DNA of 64,000 nt, taken from positions 1,054,001 to 1,118,000 of the forward strand of contig JAMQCR010000001.1 in the NCBI GenBank assembly GCA_023702235.1, given 5' to 3'. The translations under genes were made by a program, and so were the position numbers. Positions within the stretch are counted from its first letter, which is position 1; each line of letters starts with the position of its first letter. Of the stretch, positions 1-9,773 are shown piece after piece. The notes beneath the pieces are model-generated. The model saw only the letters and a list, made by a program, of their open reading frames with translations. It did no database searches and had not been told where the DNA came from. This DNA is from Neobacillus pocheonensis. Its GTDB lineage: Bacteria > Bacillota > Bacilli > Bacillales > Cytobacillaceae.

Positions 1-19
1 AAGCCCGTTCGTTGAATGA

Positions 20-1090
20 TTATTTATACTGAGGAATTTCTAACGTAAGCTTATAAGAGTCTAATGAAGTGTATAAATTATATATTTGGTTCACTTGTTT
101 TGAAACCCAGCCAATATCAGTAGCATACTGATGGGATGCATAGCCGTTTGTCACAGCAGAACTTGGATTCCATCTCAATTTATAGAGAGTATCTTGACCG
201 GGCATTAATATATCCATTCGCAATAAATTGAGCTCCAGAAATAATGGCTGCTTCAGTAGTGAACCAACCTGCATTATAAGCAAATTGGGCGCAGCTTTCA
301 ACAACAGAACTATCAAAGGCACCAATACCATACATATTGTAAACAGTTTTTCCATTTATTTGAACGCCGTTAGCAAGCTCTGAGGTACCATTACCGTTCC
401 TGGAAATTCGTGGAAAATTAAATAAATTTCTTAATTCCATATGTATTTTCGGATTTAATTAAAGCAGAAGCTAATCCACTTAGAATACCTTTTTCACTGA
501 GGATTCTATTATTTACCTCATCTGGATTAAGAATAGTTGTTTCTAATAGCTTAAGAAATTGCAAGGAATCAACTATACTACTTAGATAATTATTGGAATC
601 CAAATAATAGGATACATCTTCACCATGTATTATTATAAGCGAATTGGTAACAATCATTTCCATCTGTACCCTTAACTTTAGAGAGAATTTGAAGAGGAAC
701 CTGGTTATTCACTTGCCCGATTACCCAATAATTCGTGCCGGCACCTCCTCTTACATTCTAACCGTCACCTTTTACTGTTCCACACGTTGGGCTAATTAGA
801 GCAATGCATATTCCCTTATGTATGTATTGTATTTCTAATCCGTTTGTGGACTAGCTGCTATCTTAATATTTGTTATGTCACTTAACCTAATGTTACAGCT
901 ATCATATAGTATGTCAGAGCTACTGCTTTATTGTTTGGATTTAACGGTTCTCGTCGATAAGTATTGAGCTGACATAACCAGTTTGTCTATTCGCTGTTAC
1001 TCTTGCCCAGCCATTTGCTTCAGAATACACCGTTACAATCGTTCCTCTACCAGCTTCGTTATGATGGAACCACTTGATCTGATCGCATAT
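20..1090 (-). pseudogene. Decayed SH3-domain / endo-beta-N-acetylglucosaminidase (LytD-like autolysin)
   Basis: Read on the minus strand, fragments in shifting frames together spell one cell-wall hydrolase. Bacterial SH3 pieces come first: GTIVTVYSEANGWARVTANR near 1030-960 and NVRGGAGTNYWVIGQVNNQV near 755-690. A glucosaminidase domain follows, with GNGTSELANGV, YNMYGIGAFDSSVVESC and then YKLRWNPSSAVTNGYASHQYATDIGW. A stop at base 20 gives a natural C-terminus. At least three frame breaks occur (near 420, 210 and inside the SH3 part) plus stops at 640-940, so this is a real relic, more damaged than the single-indel genes further right. The family trims peptidoglycan glycan strands during growth. 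The N-terminus with signal peptide is missing, cut off near 1090-1120 where an unrelated glycosyltransferase relic begins. Confidence 0.75.
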
Positions 1091-1107
1091 TTAACGCATG
1101 ATAAAAT

Positions 1108-2168
1108 ATATTACCGAATATAATAAATGATGGTTCCACTGATAATAGCGAAGAAATTATCAAATCATACTCCGACCCACGAATTGTGTATTTTGTTCAA
1201 GAAAATATGGGAGTTTCAAATGCTCGAAATAAAGGGATAGAGATGTCAAGGGGCGAATTTATCGTTCTTCAAGATGCTGATGATATCTCTTTACCATCAA
1301 GGTTTCTTACATTGTTACAGAATTTTATATGCGATCGTATCGGCCTTCGTCCATTCCGACATTATGTTAATGGATACCAACAAAAAACCACTTAAATTAA
1401 TACTTAATAGGAATATTGATAAGAAATATGCTTTAAGATACTTTTTCAAAATAGGTTCGCCAATGGCAGGTGCTACTGTAATGTTCCGGCGCAAGGTTTT
1501 TGATGGTGGGTTAAGATATGATTGCAATCTAAAAATTGGTGAAGACAATCATTTACTATGTAAGGTTACGAATGTGTGGGATTCAGTACATGTCCCAGAA
1601 GTTTTATACCTTTACAGAAAACACAATACTAATTCTTCTAAAAAGATAGACTATAGTAACAACGACACTTCTCACTTAAGAATGTTATTAAATGAATATT
1701 CTTTGCCAGAACTTGTTCCAGAATTAGAATGGACGGCTGAGGAAAAATACTTTGATAACCTTTGCCGCGCCCATTCCATTATTTCCCTATATCTATATCG
1801 CAGGCTTGCGAGAAATGAAGCAGTAGAACAGTTGGAAATAGTGGCTGATCTTATTAATCACAAAAATACAAAACAATGACACAATTATATTTGCAAATGC
1901 AATAAAGAAAATGATGATCCACCTTTATAACGAGGCAATCCAATTGTTGGAGGAATGCACGATTCGTGATCACATTATTGAGAACTATTCAGGTGAGTGC
2001 TATGGATACATTGGTGATTCAGACAATGCAATCAAGCACATTCTCAGATCTTTAAGTTTAATGAATGATTACATCGATGCACTTGATAATTTAAAGTCCA
2101 TTGGCGGTTCTTTAACAGGAGCGATTGAAATTGGAGATTACACATGGGCAAAGTTCCGATCTCAATAA
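1108..2168 (+). pseudogene. Family 2 glycosyltransferase remnant (N-truncated, frameshifted)
   Basis: Joining three frames gives a GT-A glycosyltransferase. The nucleotide-sugar binding segment IINDGSTDNSEEII (1120-1161) leads to VQENMGVSNARNKGI and the metal-binding part QDADDIS. After a frame change near 1310 it continues with GSPMAGATVMFRRKVFDGG and GEDNHLLCKV. A second change near 1876 leads to NDTIIFANAIKKM and a helical tail ending at 2168. A stop at 1102-1104 in the same frame shows the first roughly 30 residues are gone. Such enzymes build surface polysaccharide or glycosylate surface proteins; the acceptor cannot be told. It lies against a broken autolysin and a broken IS, so decay is likely real. 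Confidence 0.75.
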
Positions 2169-2194
2169 GATTGATTAGTAAATTCAGGAATGCC

Positions 2195-2227
2195 GAGACC
2201 TTAACGTTATGATAAGGTCTTTTTTTA
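2195..2227 (+). terminator. Intrinsic terminator after glycosyltransferase relic
   Basis: Stem AGACCTTA / TAAGGTCT around a short loop is followed by seven T. It sits 30 bases past the relic's stop codon. Confidence 0.7.
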
Positions 2228-2295
2228 TGATAGGGAATCGCAGTTTTTTAAACAGAGCATTTCTTAATTTGAAAAAAATTTGGAATTGAGAAAGT

Positions 2296-2760
2296 TTGAA
2301 TAACTTGTCGCTTATTATTTATCCATATTATGAAGTGTTGGATCTGTATTCACGAAAAATCGTTGGATGGTCGATGGATAAAACCATGACAAAAGAGTTA
2401 GTAATGGATGCATTAAAAATGGCTTACAATCGTCAGAAACCCGCAAAAGGGCTTGTTCATCATTCCAATCGTGGTGTCCAGTATGCTTCCATTGACTATC
2501 AAAATCTATTAAAACAATATCAGATGACAGGAAGCATGAGCCGTAAAGGAAACTGTTATGATAACGCTTGTATCGAATCCTTTCATGGGATTCTTAAACG
2601 AGAACTAGTTTATCAAACAAGGTATAAAACGAGACTAGAAGCGAGAAAATCACTCTTTGAATACATTGAGTTTTTCTATAATTCAAAGAGAATTCATTCC
2701 ACACTTAACTATCATACACCCAATGAATTTGAGAAAATGTATGATCAAATCGCCGGTTGA
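2296..2760 (+). pseudogene. IS3-family transposase OrfB, C-terminal fragment
   Basis: The 154-residue frame covers most of the rve (DDE integrase) domain. It shows LDLYSRKIVGW with the first catalytic Asp, then HSNRGVQYAS, and CYDNACIESFHGILKREL with the catalytic Glu, ending in the usual NSKRIHSTLNYHTPNEFE tail. The middle motif is normally HSDRG; here the second catalytic Asp reads Asn (AAT). With the missing N-terminal part this makes the protein inactive. It would have cut and joined the element's ends. Confidence 0.85.
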
Positions 2761-2765
2761 TTTCA

Positions 2766-2815
2766 CCTTCATAAAAAAGTTTAAAACGCCTTTCTTTTGA
2801 ACTTTTTTATGAAGG
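2766..2815. repeat. 16-bp perfect inverted repeat inside IS remnant
   Basis: CCTTCATAAAAAAGTT (2766-2781) and its exact complement AACTTTTTTATGAAGG (2800-2815) flank an 18-base spacer just after the transposase stop. It probably acts as the element's transcription terminator in either direction. Confidence 0.7.
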
Positions 2816-3002
2816 CCACCAAGCGAAAGCGCGGTAGAAATTCTGTGTCTACTATCTTGACGTAGTATCACTTTTTTTCAAGTGGATAATGTACACGAAT
2901 TGTTTCTAAAGGTGAATTTGAAAAACTTCATATAAATAAATATTACAGACAAGATACCAAATAAGAGCCGGTAGCATATTTTGCTCATGAGGTGATCTCA
3001 TC

Positions 3003-3131
3003 ATGAAAGTGAAATATGCTGAAAGAGGAACCTTTAATTCGGAGAAAGCAGCAAGGGGACTAATTGAACTAACGAATAAAATTAAAATACAAAGTAATCA
3101 AGAAAAAAATGGAAATGACAAAAGCAGATAA
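3003..3131 (+). CDS. Small hypothetical protein (42 aa)
   Basis: A short frame beginning MKVKYAERGTFNSEKAARG, basic and soluble, with a well placed ribosome site GAGGTGA eight bases before the ATG. A hairpin with a T tract follows the stop at once, so it looks like a free-standing small gene. I do not recognise it. It is in the same frame as the larger gene that starts at 3165, with only the TAA and the hairpin between, so a broken fusion is a less likely alternative. Confidence 0.5.
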   Translation: MKVKYAERGTFNSEKAARGLIELTNKIKIQSNQEKNGNDKSR

Positions 3132-3167
3132 GCTCATGTATCATATGGTACAGAGCTTTTTTTTATG
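3130..3167 (+). terminator. Intrinsic terminator after 42-aa ORF
   Basis: AGCTC-TGTA / TACA-GAGCT pairs around a loop and runs into eight T (3157-3164). The ATG of the next gene directly abuts the T tract. Confidence 0.6.
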
Positions 3168-3840
3168 GAAGTTTATAAATCTTATTATATCAAAAACTAC
3201 CAAGCCATTAAATTTTGCAAATTAACAGATATAAAATGGCTTGATGGGAAGTACGTGTACGAAGTAAATAAAAGTGATGGTCTATTTGTTGAAACCGGGC
3301 TGCAGCTGCTTTCAGAATATGAAGGGACAGTAATGGAGCAGGAACAAATTGATATAGAATATAAGTTTTTTTTCGGTGATTTAGTTCAAGTAAGTGGTTA
3401 CGGTTCAGAACTATTTAAAGTGGTTGGATTTCGAACCGAAATTTGGCGCTATAAAGAAGATGCATGGGAAGATGTCATTTATGAGCTATCGAGGGTTAGT
3501 GATGGAGAATGGCTTGAAGCAGGCGAAGAAGAGCTTACACTAGTCGCTGATGCTGAAAGCGCAGACACATTCATCCAAAAATTGGCCTCCTATACTTAAT
3601 TAACAAGCAGGAAAAAACAGTAAACATACCAAAATCCCAGACCATTATCAGAAAAGCGGAATTTGAAGAAATTGAACGAAAAAAGGAAAAGAAAGAGTTA
3701 ATAGACAATTTATTGGATATATTTAATGATTACCGAATACTATACGAATCATTTCATGATCAAGAATACTATCAAGTTATGAGAGTGGTCCTCAAAAAAT
3801 TAGAGAATCTGGTTAATAATGATGGCAAAAGCCATGTATA
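3165..3840 (+). CDS. yodN: YodN-like conserved Bacillus protein, frame disrupted near its 3' end
   Basis: The first frame (3165-3599, 144 residues) contains FFFGDLVQVSGYGSELFKVVGFRTEIWRY and an acidic region. It is interrupted near 3597. Another frame without its own start continues to 3840 (NIPKSQTIIRKAEFEEIERKKEKKELIDNLLDIFNDY and a helical tail). One base change near 3597 would join them into about 225 residues. The name rests on gene order: yozD, yodL, deoD and a yodJ homologue follow as in B. subtilis. Function is unknown. The ATG at 3165 sits in a terminator T tract with no ribosome site; ATG 3333 after GAAGGGA is an alternative, but the upstream codons look coding. Confidence 0.5.
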
Positions 3841-3841
3841 G

Positions 3842-4012
3842 TTATAGTCTTGTGACTTCAAATAATAAATATAAAATAAATGGGATTCCTGCCCATTTTA
3901 TGAGAAAAAACAGAGAGTCTGTAACCTTTTGAAATAATTGGAGTGTAATTCCATCCTCCATATTTACGTCTTCAATCAATGCTTCTAGCTTCAACTTTAA
4001 ATTTGATATCAT
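3842..4012 (-). CDS. Small single-pass membrane protein (56 aa), unknown
   Basis: The minus-strand frame starts MISNLKLKLEALIEDVNMED and ends with a hydrophobic segment, LFFLIKWAGIPFILYLLF (about residues 35-51), and a short basic tail. The ribosome site GAGGTGA lies eight bases before the ATG. It faces the YodN-like gene and is divergent from yozD. No family recognised; the N-terminal helix plus one C-terminal membrane helix suggests a tail-anchored small protein. Confidence 0.55.
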   Translation of the reverse strand: MISNLKLKLEALIEDVNMEDGITLQLFQKVTDSLFFLIKWAGIPFILYLLFEVTRL

Positions 4013-4206
4013 ATCTCATTTCACCTCATCATGTTCTTTTCATTCATCCTATGCTTGTCCAAATCAAAAAAGACATGTTTTTTCAGGTTAAAATGAGTTT
4101 TTACTCCTAAAGCGTTTGCATTTATAATACTAAATAGTTGCTATACAAAGTTAATAGCATGAAAAAGCCTGATTCATCATACATTCTGTAAAAAGGGGGC
4201 GATGCT

Positions 4207-4380
4207 ATGAGAGAAATTGAAGTATTTATTGATACGGAAGAGATTGCCGAATTTTTCTTTCATGAGCTTGTAAAAAGGGGATACGTTCCTTCAGAAGAGG
4301 AGTTAGAAGAAATCGCAGATATCACCTTCGAATACCTTATCGAGAAAAGTATTATTGATGAGGAAGTACAAGATGAATAA
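4207..4380 (+). CDS. yozD: YozD family protein
   Basis: 57 residues, very acidic, beginning MREIEVFIDTEEIAEFFFHE and continuing LVKRGYVPSEEELEEIADIT. This closely follows B. subtilis YozD as I remember it, in length and sequence. The ribosome site AAGGGGG precedes the ATG. It stands alone between a divergent small membrane gene and yodL, with its own terminator at 4438. Function is unknown; the family is confined to Bacillaceae and sits in the yod block. Confidence 0.8.
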   Translation: MREIEVFIDTEEIAEFFFHELVKRGYVPSEEELEEIADITFEYLIEKSIIDEEVQDE

Positions 4381-4437
4381 AACCGTTTATAGTAAGAAGA
4401 GGGATTTTTTACTTTTCTTTTATAATAGAGTTAAACG

Positions 4438-4466
4438 AAAAAACGAGCATTAATGTTCGTTTTTTA
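4438..4466 (+). terminator. Intrinsic terminator after yozD
   Basis: AAAAAACGAGCAT / ATGTTCGTTTTTT forms a near perfect stem with a two-base loop and a T tract. Confidence 0.8.
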
Positions 4467-4618
4467 CGAGTGTAGAAAGTTTTTTAATTTAAACTAAATT
4501 TTAAGTTTTTTCTGTAAATATTATCATTCGACAAAAATAGAATAATTTCGACAAAGGGATTAACAAGTGGTTTCTCTAATTATTAAAAAATGAATTTTAT
4601 TTTAATGATTGGAGGGAT

Positions 4619-4930
4619 ATGATGATCAGAATGTTATCAAAAAAAGCGAGTATGCAATATGATGTGACGATCTTTCAAACTCCAAAGTACCGTGAATATA
4701 AAGGATATAAGGCGGTTTGTCGCACATTCATTCCAGCAAATAGCCGTAAAAACTGCTTGCAGGAAACCTTTAGCCGTTTTAATGTTACCGATCGGATACC
4801 TGAAAATTATAAAGGAAGATTTCTTTCAACAGGAGATATTATTTTAATTGATGAAGGTCGTGGTGGCCAACATTACTATCAATTAAAATCTGGCGGCTGG
4901 CATCCTATAAATCGAATTCTTCTTCGATAG
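4619..4930 (+). CDS. yodL: YodL family protein
   Basis: 103 residues, basic, with the conserved stretches YDVTIFQTPKYREYKGYK, RTFIPANSRKNCLQETFSRF and GRFLSTGDIILIDEGRGG, matching B. subtilis YodL as I recall it. GGAGGG at 4611 gives better spacing to the second ATG (4622) than to the first (4619). YodL is known mainly because overproduction alters B. subtilis cell shape; its normal role is unsettled. It has its own promoter region (4470-4610) and a strong bidirectional terminator downstream. Confidence 0.8.
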   Translation: MMIRMLSKKASMQYDVTIFQTPKYREYKGYKAVCRTFIPANSRKNCLQETFSRFNVTDRIPENYKGRFLSTGDIILIDEGRGGQHYYQLKSGGWHPINRILLR

Positions 4931-4941
4931 TCTTCTGAACC

Positions 4942-4992
4942 AAAAAAGGAGGACACATGAGGCTTAACCCCTTATGTGTCCCTCCTTTTTTT
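4942..4992. terminator. Bidirectional intrinsic terminator (yodL / small basic gene)
   Basis: AAAAAAGGAGG-ACACAT pairs with ATGTGT-CCCTCCTTTTTT. The A-rich and T-rich flanks let it stop both yodL and the convergent gene at 4991-5122. Confidence 0.85.
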
Positions 4993-5122
4993 AATTGTTT
5001 TTTCGGCCACCAGTCGCATTATGTTCTTTTGCGTGGGCTTCGTGTTCTGCTACGATCGCCTCTGCTGGTATATGATTATTTTTCTTCGGTGAGTTAATTC
5101 GACTACGATGTTTTTTACCCAT
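4991..5122 (-). CDS. Small basic protein (43 aa), possibly a minor spore protein
   Basis: Minus-strand frame MGKKHRSRINSPKKNNHIPA followed by EAIVAEHEAHAKEHNATGGR and KNN. It is Lys/His/Asn rich, with AAAGGGGGG as a strong ribosome site. Size and composition resemble the short minor SASP-type proteins of Bacillus, but I cannot assign it to a named family. It converges on yodL and shares its terminator. Confidence 0.65.
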   Translation of the reverse strand: MGKKHRSRINSPKKNNHIPAEAIVAEHEAHAKEHNATGGRKNN

Positions 5123-5278
5123 TTAAAGTTCCCCCCTTTGGATAATCTAAAAGTAGCTTTCCACAAAATAAAAAATTCATGACAGCTTCCATGAAAGGTT
5201 TTTATTGAAAAATGAGTATGATATAGTGGCTATGGTAGAGTAAATTTACTTTACTTAACATGGAATGGAGGACTTAAC

Positions 5279-5985
5279 ATGAGTGTACATATTGCTGCAA
5301 AAGAAAATGAAATTGCCGAAACGGTTTTGCTACCTGGAGACCCGCTTCGCGCAAAATATATCGCACAAAACTTCTTAGACAATGCCAATTGCTATAACGA
5401 AGTTCGGAATATGTTTGGTTTTACTGGTACCTATAAAGGAAAAAGAATTTCTGTTCAAGGAACCGGAATGGGAGTTCCATCTATTTCTATATATATAAAT
5501 GAATTAATGAATAGCTATAATGTTCAAAATCTAATTCGTGTCGGTACATGCGGTGCGATTCAAAAAGACGTAAAAGTTCGCGACGTAATTTTGGCAATGA
5601 CTAGTTCAACTGACTCTAATATGAATCGCCTAACCTTTGGGGGAGTGGACTATGCTCCTACAGCAAACTTTGAATTACTGAAAAAGGCCTACGATGCAGG
5701 CATTGAAAAAGGTCTTAATTTAAAAGTTGGTAATGTATTTACTGCCGATTCGTTTTATAACGATAATGCCGACCTGGAAAAATGGGCTAGATATCAAATA
5801 TTGGCGATAGAAATGGAGACCACATGGCCTTATATACATTAGCAGCAAAATTTGGTCGGAGAGCTCTTTCTGTCTTAACCGTAAGTGACCACATCCTTAC
5901 AGGTGAAGAAACAACTGCAGAGGAAAGACAATTAACTTTTAATGATATGATTGAAGTTGCTTTAGAAGCAGCAATCAAGGAATAA
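5279..5985 (+). CDS. deoD: Purine nucleoside phosphorylase DeoD-type (frame disrupted)
   Basis: Splits (deoxy)purine nucleosides with phosphate into base and (deoxy)ribose-1-phosphate in nucleoside salvage. The frame shows [13 protein letters not shown] (phosphate binding), [23 protein letters not shown] and AIEMETT. Near 5818 (accacatggcc) the frame breaks, then resumes as [22 protein letters not shown], which includes the catalytic Asp, and ends at 5985. Reconstructed length is about 235 residues, normal for the family. AATGGAGG precedes the ATG. The break falls in the conserved ETTALYT motif, so an indel error is the likely cause. Gene order with yodL and yodJ is conserved. Confidence 0.9.
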
Positions 5986-6110
5986 ATACCATTGGAGGCT
6001 CACATCCCATATGGAGTGGCCTTTTTCGTATGTCTTTTGTAACTTGACCTTTTAAGTAAAAATCGATATAGTGCATAAGTGATATCTGAAAGAATAGATA
6101 GGTGAGTATA

Positions 6111-6925
6111 ATGCGAGTGAAAAATTTATTGGTAATTTTTGCATCTATTTTTCTAATTACCGGGTGCAGTCAGATGGATTCTTTTTTTAAAAAGGTTCCA
6201 TTATTAAGTAAGGACAGTCAAGAACAAAAAGCAGTGAAAACGAACAAAGCATACCAGGAACCATTCACTGGTAAAAATTCTCTTAATTTGCAAGCGATAT
6301 TTTTTAATGAGATTAAACAGGTCGATGGACAAAATGTTATTCAAAACCCTACGAATATCTTGGCCGAATTAATAAACAATACTTACTTCCAGATAAATAC
6401 ATTCCTGCTGACCTTGTTCATCCAAATGTTGCTTTTTCTTTTGGTGATTTAAAAGAGGAAAAGAGTTATATGAGGAAAGAAGCAGCGGATGCTTTAAGCA
6501 AAATGTTTAATGATGCAAAAAAGTCTGGGATTGAGCTGTATGCTGTTTCTGGTTATCGTTCCTATAGCCGTCAAAAGGATTTATTTGATGCTGAAATTAA
6601 TCAGGTTGGAAAAGAAAAAGCGGTACAGGCTGTTGCAATTCCTGGTTCAAGCGAGCATCAGTCTGGATTAGCGATGGATATTGCTAGTAAATCGACGAAT
6701 TTAAATTTAACGCAAGGCTTTGAAAATACCAAAGAAGGTAAATGGCTAGCAGAAAATGCTCATCGCTTTGGTTATATCCTTCGCTATCCAAAAGGGAAAG
6801 AAGGAATAACAAATTACGAATATGAACCATGGCATTTCCGTTATGTAGGAGTAAAAGCTGCTACAGTCATCTTTCAACACAATTGGACATTAGAGGAATA
6901 CTTTAATGAAGTCAAGAAAATTTAA
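6111..6925 (+). CDS. yodJ: D-alanyl-D-alanine carboxypeptidase, VanY family lipoprotein (frame disrupted)
   Basis: Removes the terminal D-Ala from peptidoglycan stem peptides outside the membrane. A lipoprotein signal (LVIFASIFLITGC) opens the protein. A spacer follows, then the VanY zinc domain with SGYRSYSRQ, SEHQSGLAMDIAS (SxHxxGxAxD ligands) and EPWHFRYVG (ExxH). The frame breaks near 6375: adding one A to gaattaataaac restores LNKQYLLPDKYIPADLVHPN, and the coding continues to 6925, about 271 residues. The ATG at 6111 is preferred over GTG 6102 because GGTGAG lies just before it. It follows deoD as in B. subtilis. Confidence 0.85.
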
Positions 6926-6927
6926 AT

Positions 6928-6959
6928 GAAAAAAGAGGTTTCATGAACCTCTTTTTTTT
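6928..6959 (+). terminator. Intrinsic terminator after yodJ
   Basis: AAAAAAGAGGTT / AACCTCTTTTTTTT with a short loop (tcatg). The rest of 6960-7170 holds no gene I can support. Confidence 0.85.
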
Positions 6960-7178
6960 ATGGGATAAAGGAGCAAACGTACACGATGGAGAATTTAATA
7001 AATCAATCGATTATTTTATTATCGTTCGTTGGGGTAAATAGAATGATTAATAAAGTAGTTCATAAGTGATGATCCAAAAGTATAGTGGATAAAGGTGTGA
7101 TAATTATCATCGAATTTCGTCGAATTAAGCGTAAAATTAATGGTAATATTTATTTTTCTTACTTTATGGAAAAATTCA

Positions 7179-7208
7179 TTGACCAAAAATACGGTGCGGG
7201 GGTATAGT
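7179..7208 (+). promoter_or_regulatory. copA promoter with a CsoR-like operator
   Basis: TTGACC (7179-7184) and TATAGT (7203-7208) lie 18 bases apart. Between them, overlapping the -10 box, is the imperfect palindrome ATACggtgcgggGGTAT (7189-7205), which resembles the TACCC/GGGTA sites bound by the copper-sensing repressor CsoR. The operator role is inferred. Confidence 0.5.
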
Positions 7209-7228
7209 ATAAAAGTGAGGTGATATAC

Positions 7229-9624
7229 ATGAAGGAGCAGCTTAAAGTAGATATTACGGGTATGACTTGTGCGGCATGCTCAATCCGAATCGAAAAAGGG
7301 CTGAACAAAATGGATGGGGTAGTGGCTAATGTCAATTTGGCCATGGAAAGCGCGTCCGTTTTATATGAGACAAATTTAGTTTCCAAGGACGACATTTTAA
7401 ATAAAATTGAAAATCTTGGCTATGGAGTCCATTTTGAAAAAACGGAGCTTGATGTCTTCGGTATGACGTGTGCTGCTTGCTCAACTAGAATTGAAAAATC
7501 TCTAAATAAGATGAATGGAATTACAAATGCAACAGTCAACCTGGCAACTGAATCAGCTGCTATTAAGTATAACGATAAAGAAGTAACAAAAGAGCAAATG
7601 ATTGATCAAATCCAGAAGCTTGGATATGAAGCAAAGGAAAAAGTTCATATGGAAACCAAGGCACATTATAAAGAAGAGGAGCTTAAAAGCAAGAAGCGAA
7701 AGTTTTTCCTTTCGGTAATTTTTTCACTTCCACTTTTGTATACCATGCTGGCTCATTTACCATTGAATAGTAAATTTCCAATGCCCGATTTTTTGATGAA
7801 TCCATGGTTTCAATTACTACTTGCATCACTAGTACAATTCTATATAGGTGGCCAATTTTATCTTAGTGCCTTTAAAGCATTAAAAAATTATAGTGCGAAT
7901 ATGGATGTCCTTGTTGCTTTAGGAACGTCAGCAGCTTATTTTTACAGCCTGTCAGAAGGGATAAAAACGATTGGCAATAATACCTATGTGCCACATCTTT
8001 ATTTTGAAACGAGTGCAGTGCTGATAACCTTAATCCTTTTGGGGAAATTATTTGAAACCATGGCGAAAGGGAGAACGACAGTTGCCATTTCCAAATTGCT
8101 AAGTTTACAGGCAAAGAGGCCATGGTTATTAGAAGTGGAAAGGAAATTCGAATTCCAGTAGAAGAAGTGAAAGTATACGATCAATTAGTAGTAAAGCCTG
8201 GGGAGAAAATTCCTGTTGATGGAGAAATACAATCTGGTCGATCTTCAATTGATGAATCAATGATTACAGGAGAATCCATCCCAGTAGAGAAATCCATTGG
8301 TGATTCTGTTATAGGGTCAACTTTAAACAAAAACGGTACACTCATTATGAAAGCGACAAAGGTGGGAAAAGACACCGCCCTTGCTGGTATTATAAAGATT
8401 GTTGAAGAGGCACAGGGCAGTAAAGCACCTATACAGCGAATAGCAGATACCATTTCAGGATATTTTGTCCCTGTAGTTGTTGCTTTCTCCTTCATTACTT
8501 TTCTGGTTTGGTATTTATTCATTAATCCTGGAGATTTTCCCGCTGCATTAGAAACCGCTATTGCTGTTCTTGTAATTGCCTGTCCATGTGCCTTAGGACT
8601 TGCCACACCAACTTCCATTATGGTTGGTACAGGTAAAGGGGCAGAAATGGGAATCTTGTTTAAAGGAGGAGAGCATCTAGAAACAGCTCATAAAATTGAT
8701 ACGATTGTGCTTGACAAGACCGGAACCATTACGAAGGGTCAACCAACAGTCACCAATTTTATAGCCTATCAGGATGAGAAAAAGGTACTTCAATATCTTG
8801 TCTCAGCGGAGACATCATCTGAACATCCTCTAGCTGAAGCAATTGTACAATTTGGAAAAGAAAGGAGAACTAGCACTCTTCCTGTAAAACGATTTACAGC
8901 AATACCTGGATATGGAATCGAAGCGAAAATTGGCGATGACGAAATATTTGTTGGTACTCGAAAACTAATGGATTTAAAACGAATAGGTTATTCCGATTAT
9001 TTACATGATATGCTTCGTTTTGAAACCGAAGGAAAAACGGCTATGTACATTGCCATTAATGGAATAATAATAGGAATCGTAGCTGTAGCGGATACAGTTA
9101 AAGAGACTGCAAAAATAGCGGTAGATCAGTTAAAACAATTGGGTATTGAGGTCTATATGCTAACGGGTGATAACGAGCGTACGGCTCAGTCAATCGCCAA
9201 TCAAGTTGGCATAGCCCATGTTATTGCTGAGGTTCTCCCAGATGAAAAAGCAAATCATGTGAAGGAGCTACAGCTAAAAGGGAAAATTGTGGCGATGGTA
9301 GGTGACGGAATTAATGACGCACCTGCACTTGCTCTTGCAGATATAGGGATTGCTATCGGAACAGGTACAGATGTGGCGATTGAAGCTGCTGATATCACCA
9401 TTCTCGGTGGCGAGTTGACCTTGATACCTAAAGCAATCGGTTTAAGTAAAAAAACGATGCACAACATACGCCAAAATCTTTTCTGGGCACTCATATACAA
9501 TTCAGCTGGTATCCCGATTGCCGCCTTAGGCTTATTAGCACCCTGGGTAGCGGGTGCAGCAATGGCTTTCAGTTCAGTATCTGTTGTGACTAACTCACTT
9601 CGTTTGAAGCGAGTAAAAATATAG
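7229..9624 (+). CDS. copA: Copper-exporting P1B-type ATPase CopA (frame disrupted)
   Basis: Pumps Cu(I) out of the cytoplasm at the cost of ATP. Two N-terminal heavy-metal domains each carry GMTCAACS (residues about 11-18 and 79-86). Membrane helices follow, then the actuator TGES, the ion motif CPC in [15 protein letters not shown], the phosphorylation motif [14 protein letters not shown] (HP motif) and [10 protein letters not shown]. The frame breaks near 8117: restoring one A in gcaaagaggcc gives [16 protein letters not shown], and the total of about 799 residues is normal. GAGGTGATATAC supports the ATG at 7229. No copZ or csoR is adjacent. Confidence 0.92.
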
Positions 9625-9627
9625 CTT

Positions 9628-9672
9628 AAATTAAACGGTACTTCCTGTGGGGATTTGCCGTTTAATTTTTTT
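9628..9672 (+). terminator. Intrinsic terminator after copA
   Basis: AAATTAAACGG (9628-9638) pairs perfectly with CCGTTTAATTT (9658-9668), followed by a T run. Confidence 0.8.
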
Positions 9673-9773
9673 CGGACAAATTCATTAACTTTTCTTTGTT
9701 AATTTTATAAAAAAGATGTTATTCTAATCACTAAGGGTTTATTTATGGCGTTTACTCATGTATTTTATGGTTA

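Larger units (their letters stand above)
2290..2872 (+). mobile_element. Truncated IS3-family (IS150-like) insertion sequence, right part only
   Basis: Contains the 3' two thirds of the OrfB transposase, then a long hairpin (2766-2815) and a sequence around 2842-2870 (tgtgtctactatcttgacg) that looks like the right terminal repeat of Gram-positive IS3 members. No orfA, no OrfB N-terminus and no left terminal repeat are present upstream, so the element is dead. The exact right end is inferred, because no target duplication can be paired. Confidence 0.7.

Noticed and set aside
1..2872. Prophage or genomic island at the left edge
   Set aside because: Only one degenerate IS and two cell-surface gene relics are present; no integrase, phage structural gene or att repeat can be shown.
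8181..8618. 145-codon minus-strand frame inside copA
   Set aside because: Antisense shadow of the conserved P-type ATPase core with no ribosome site.
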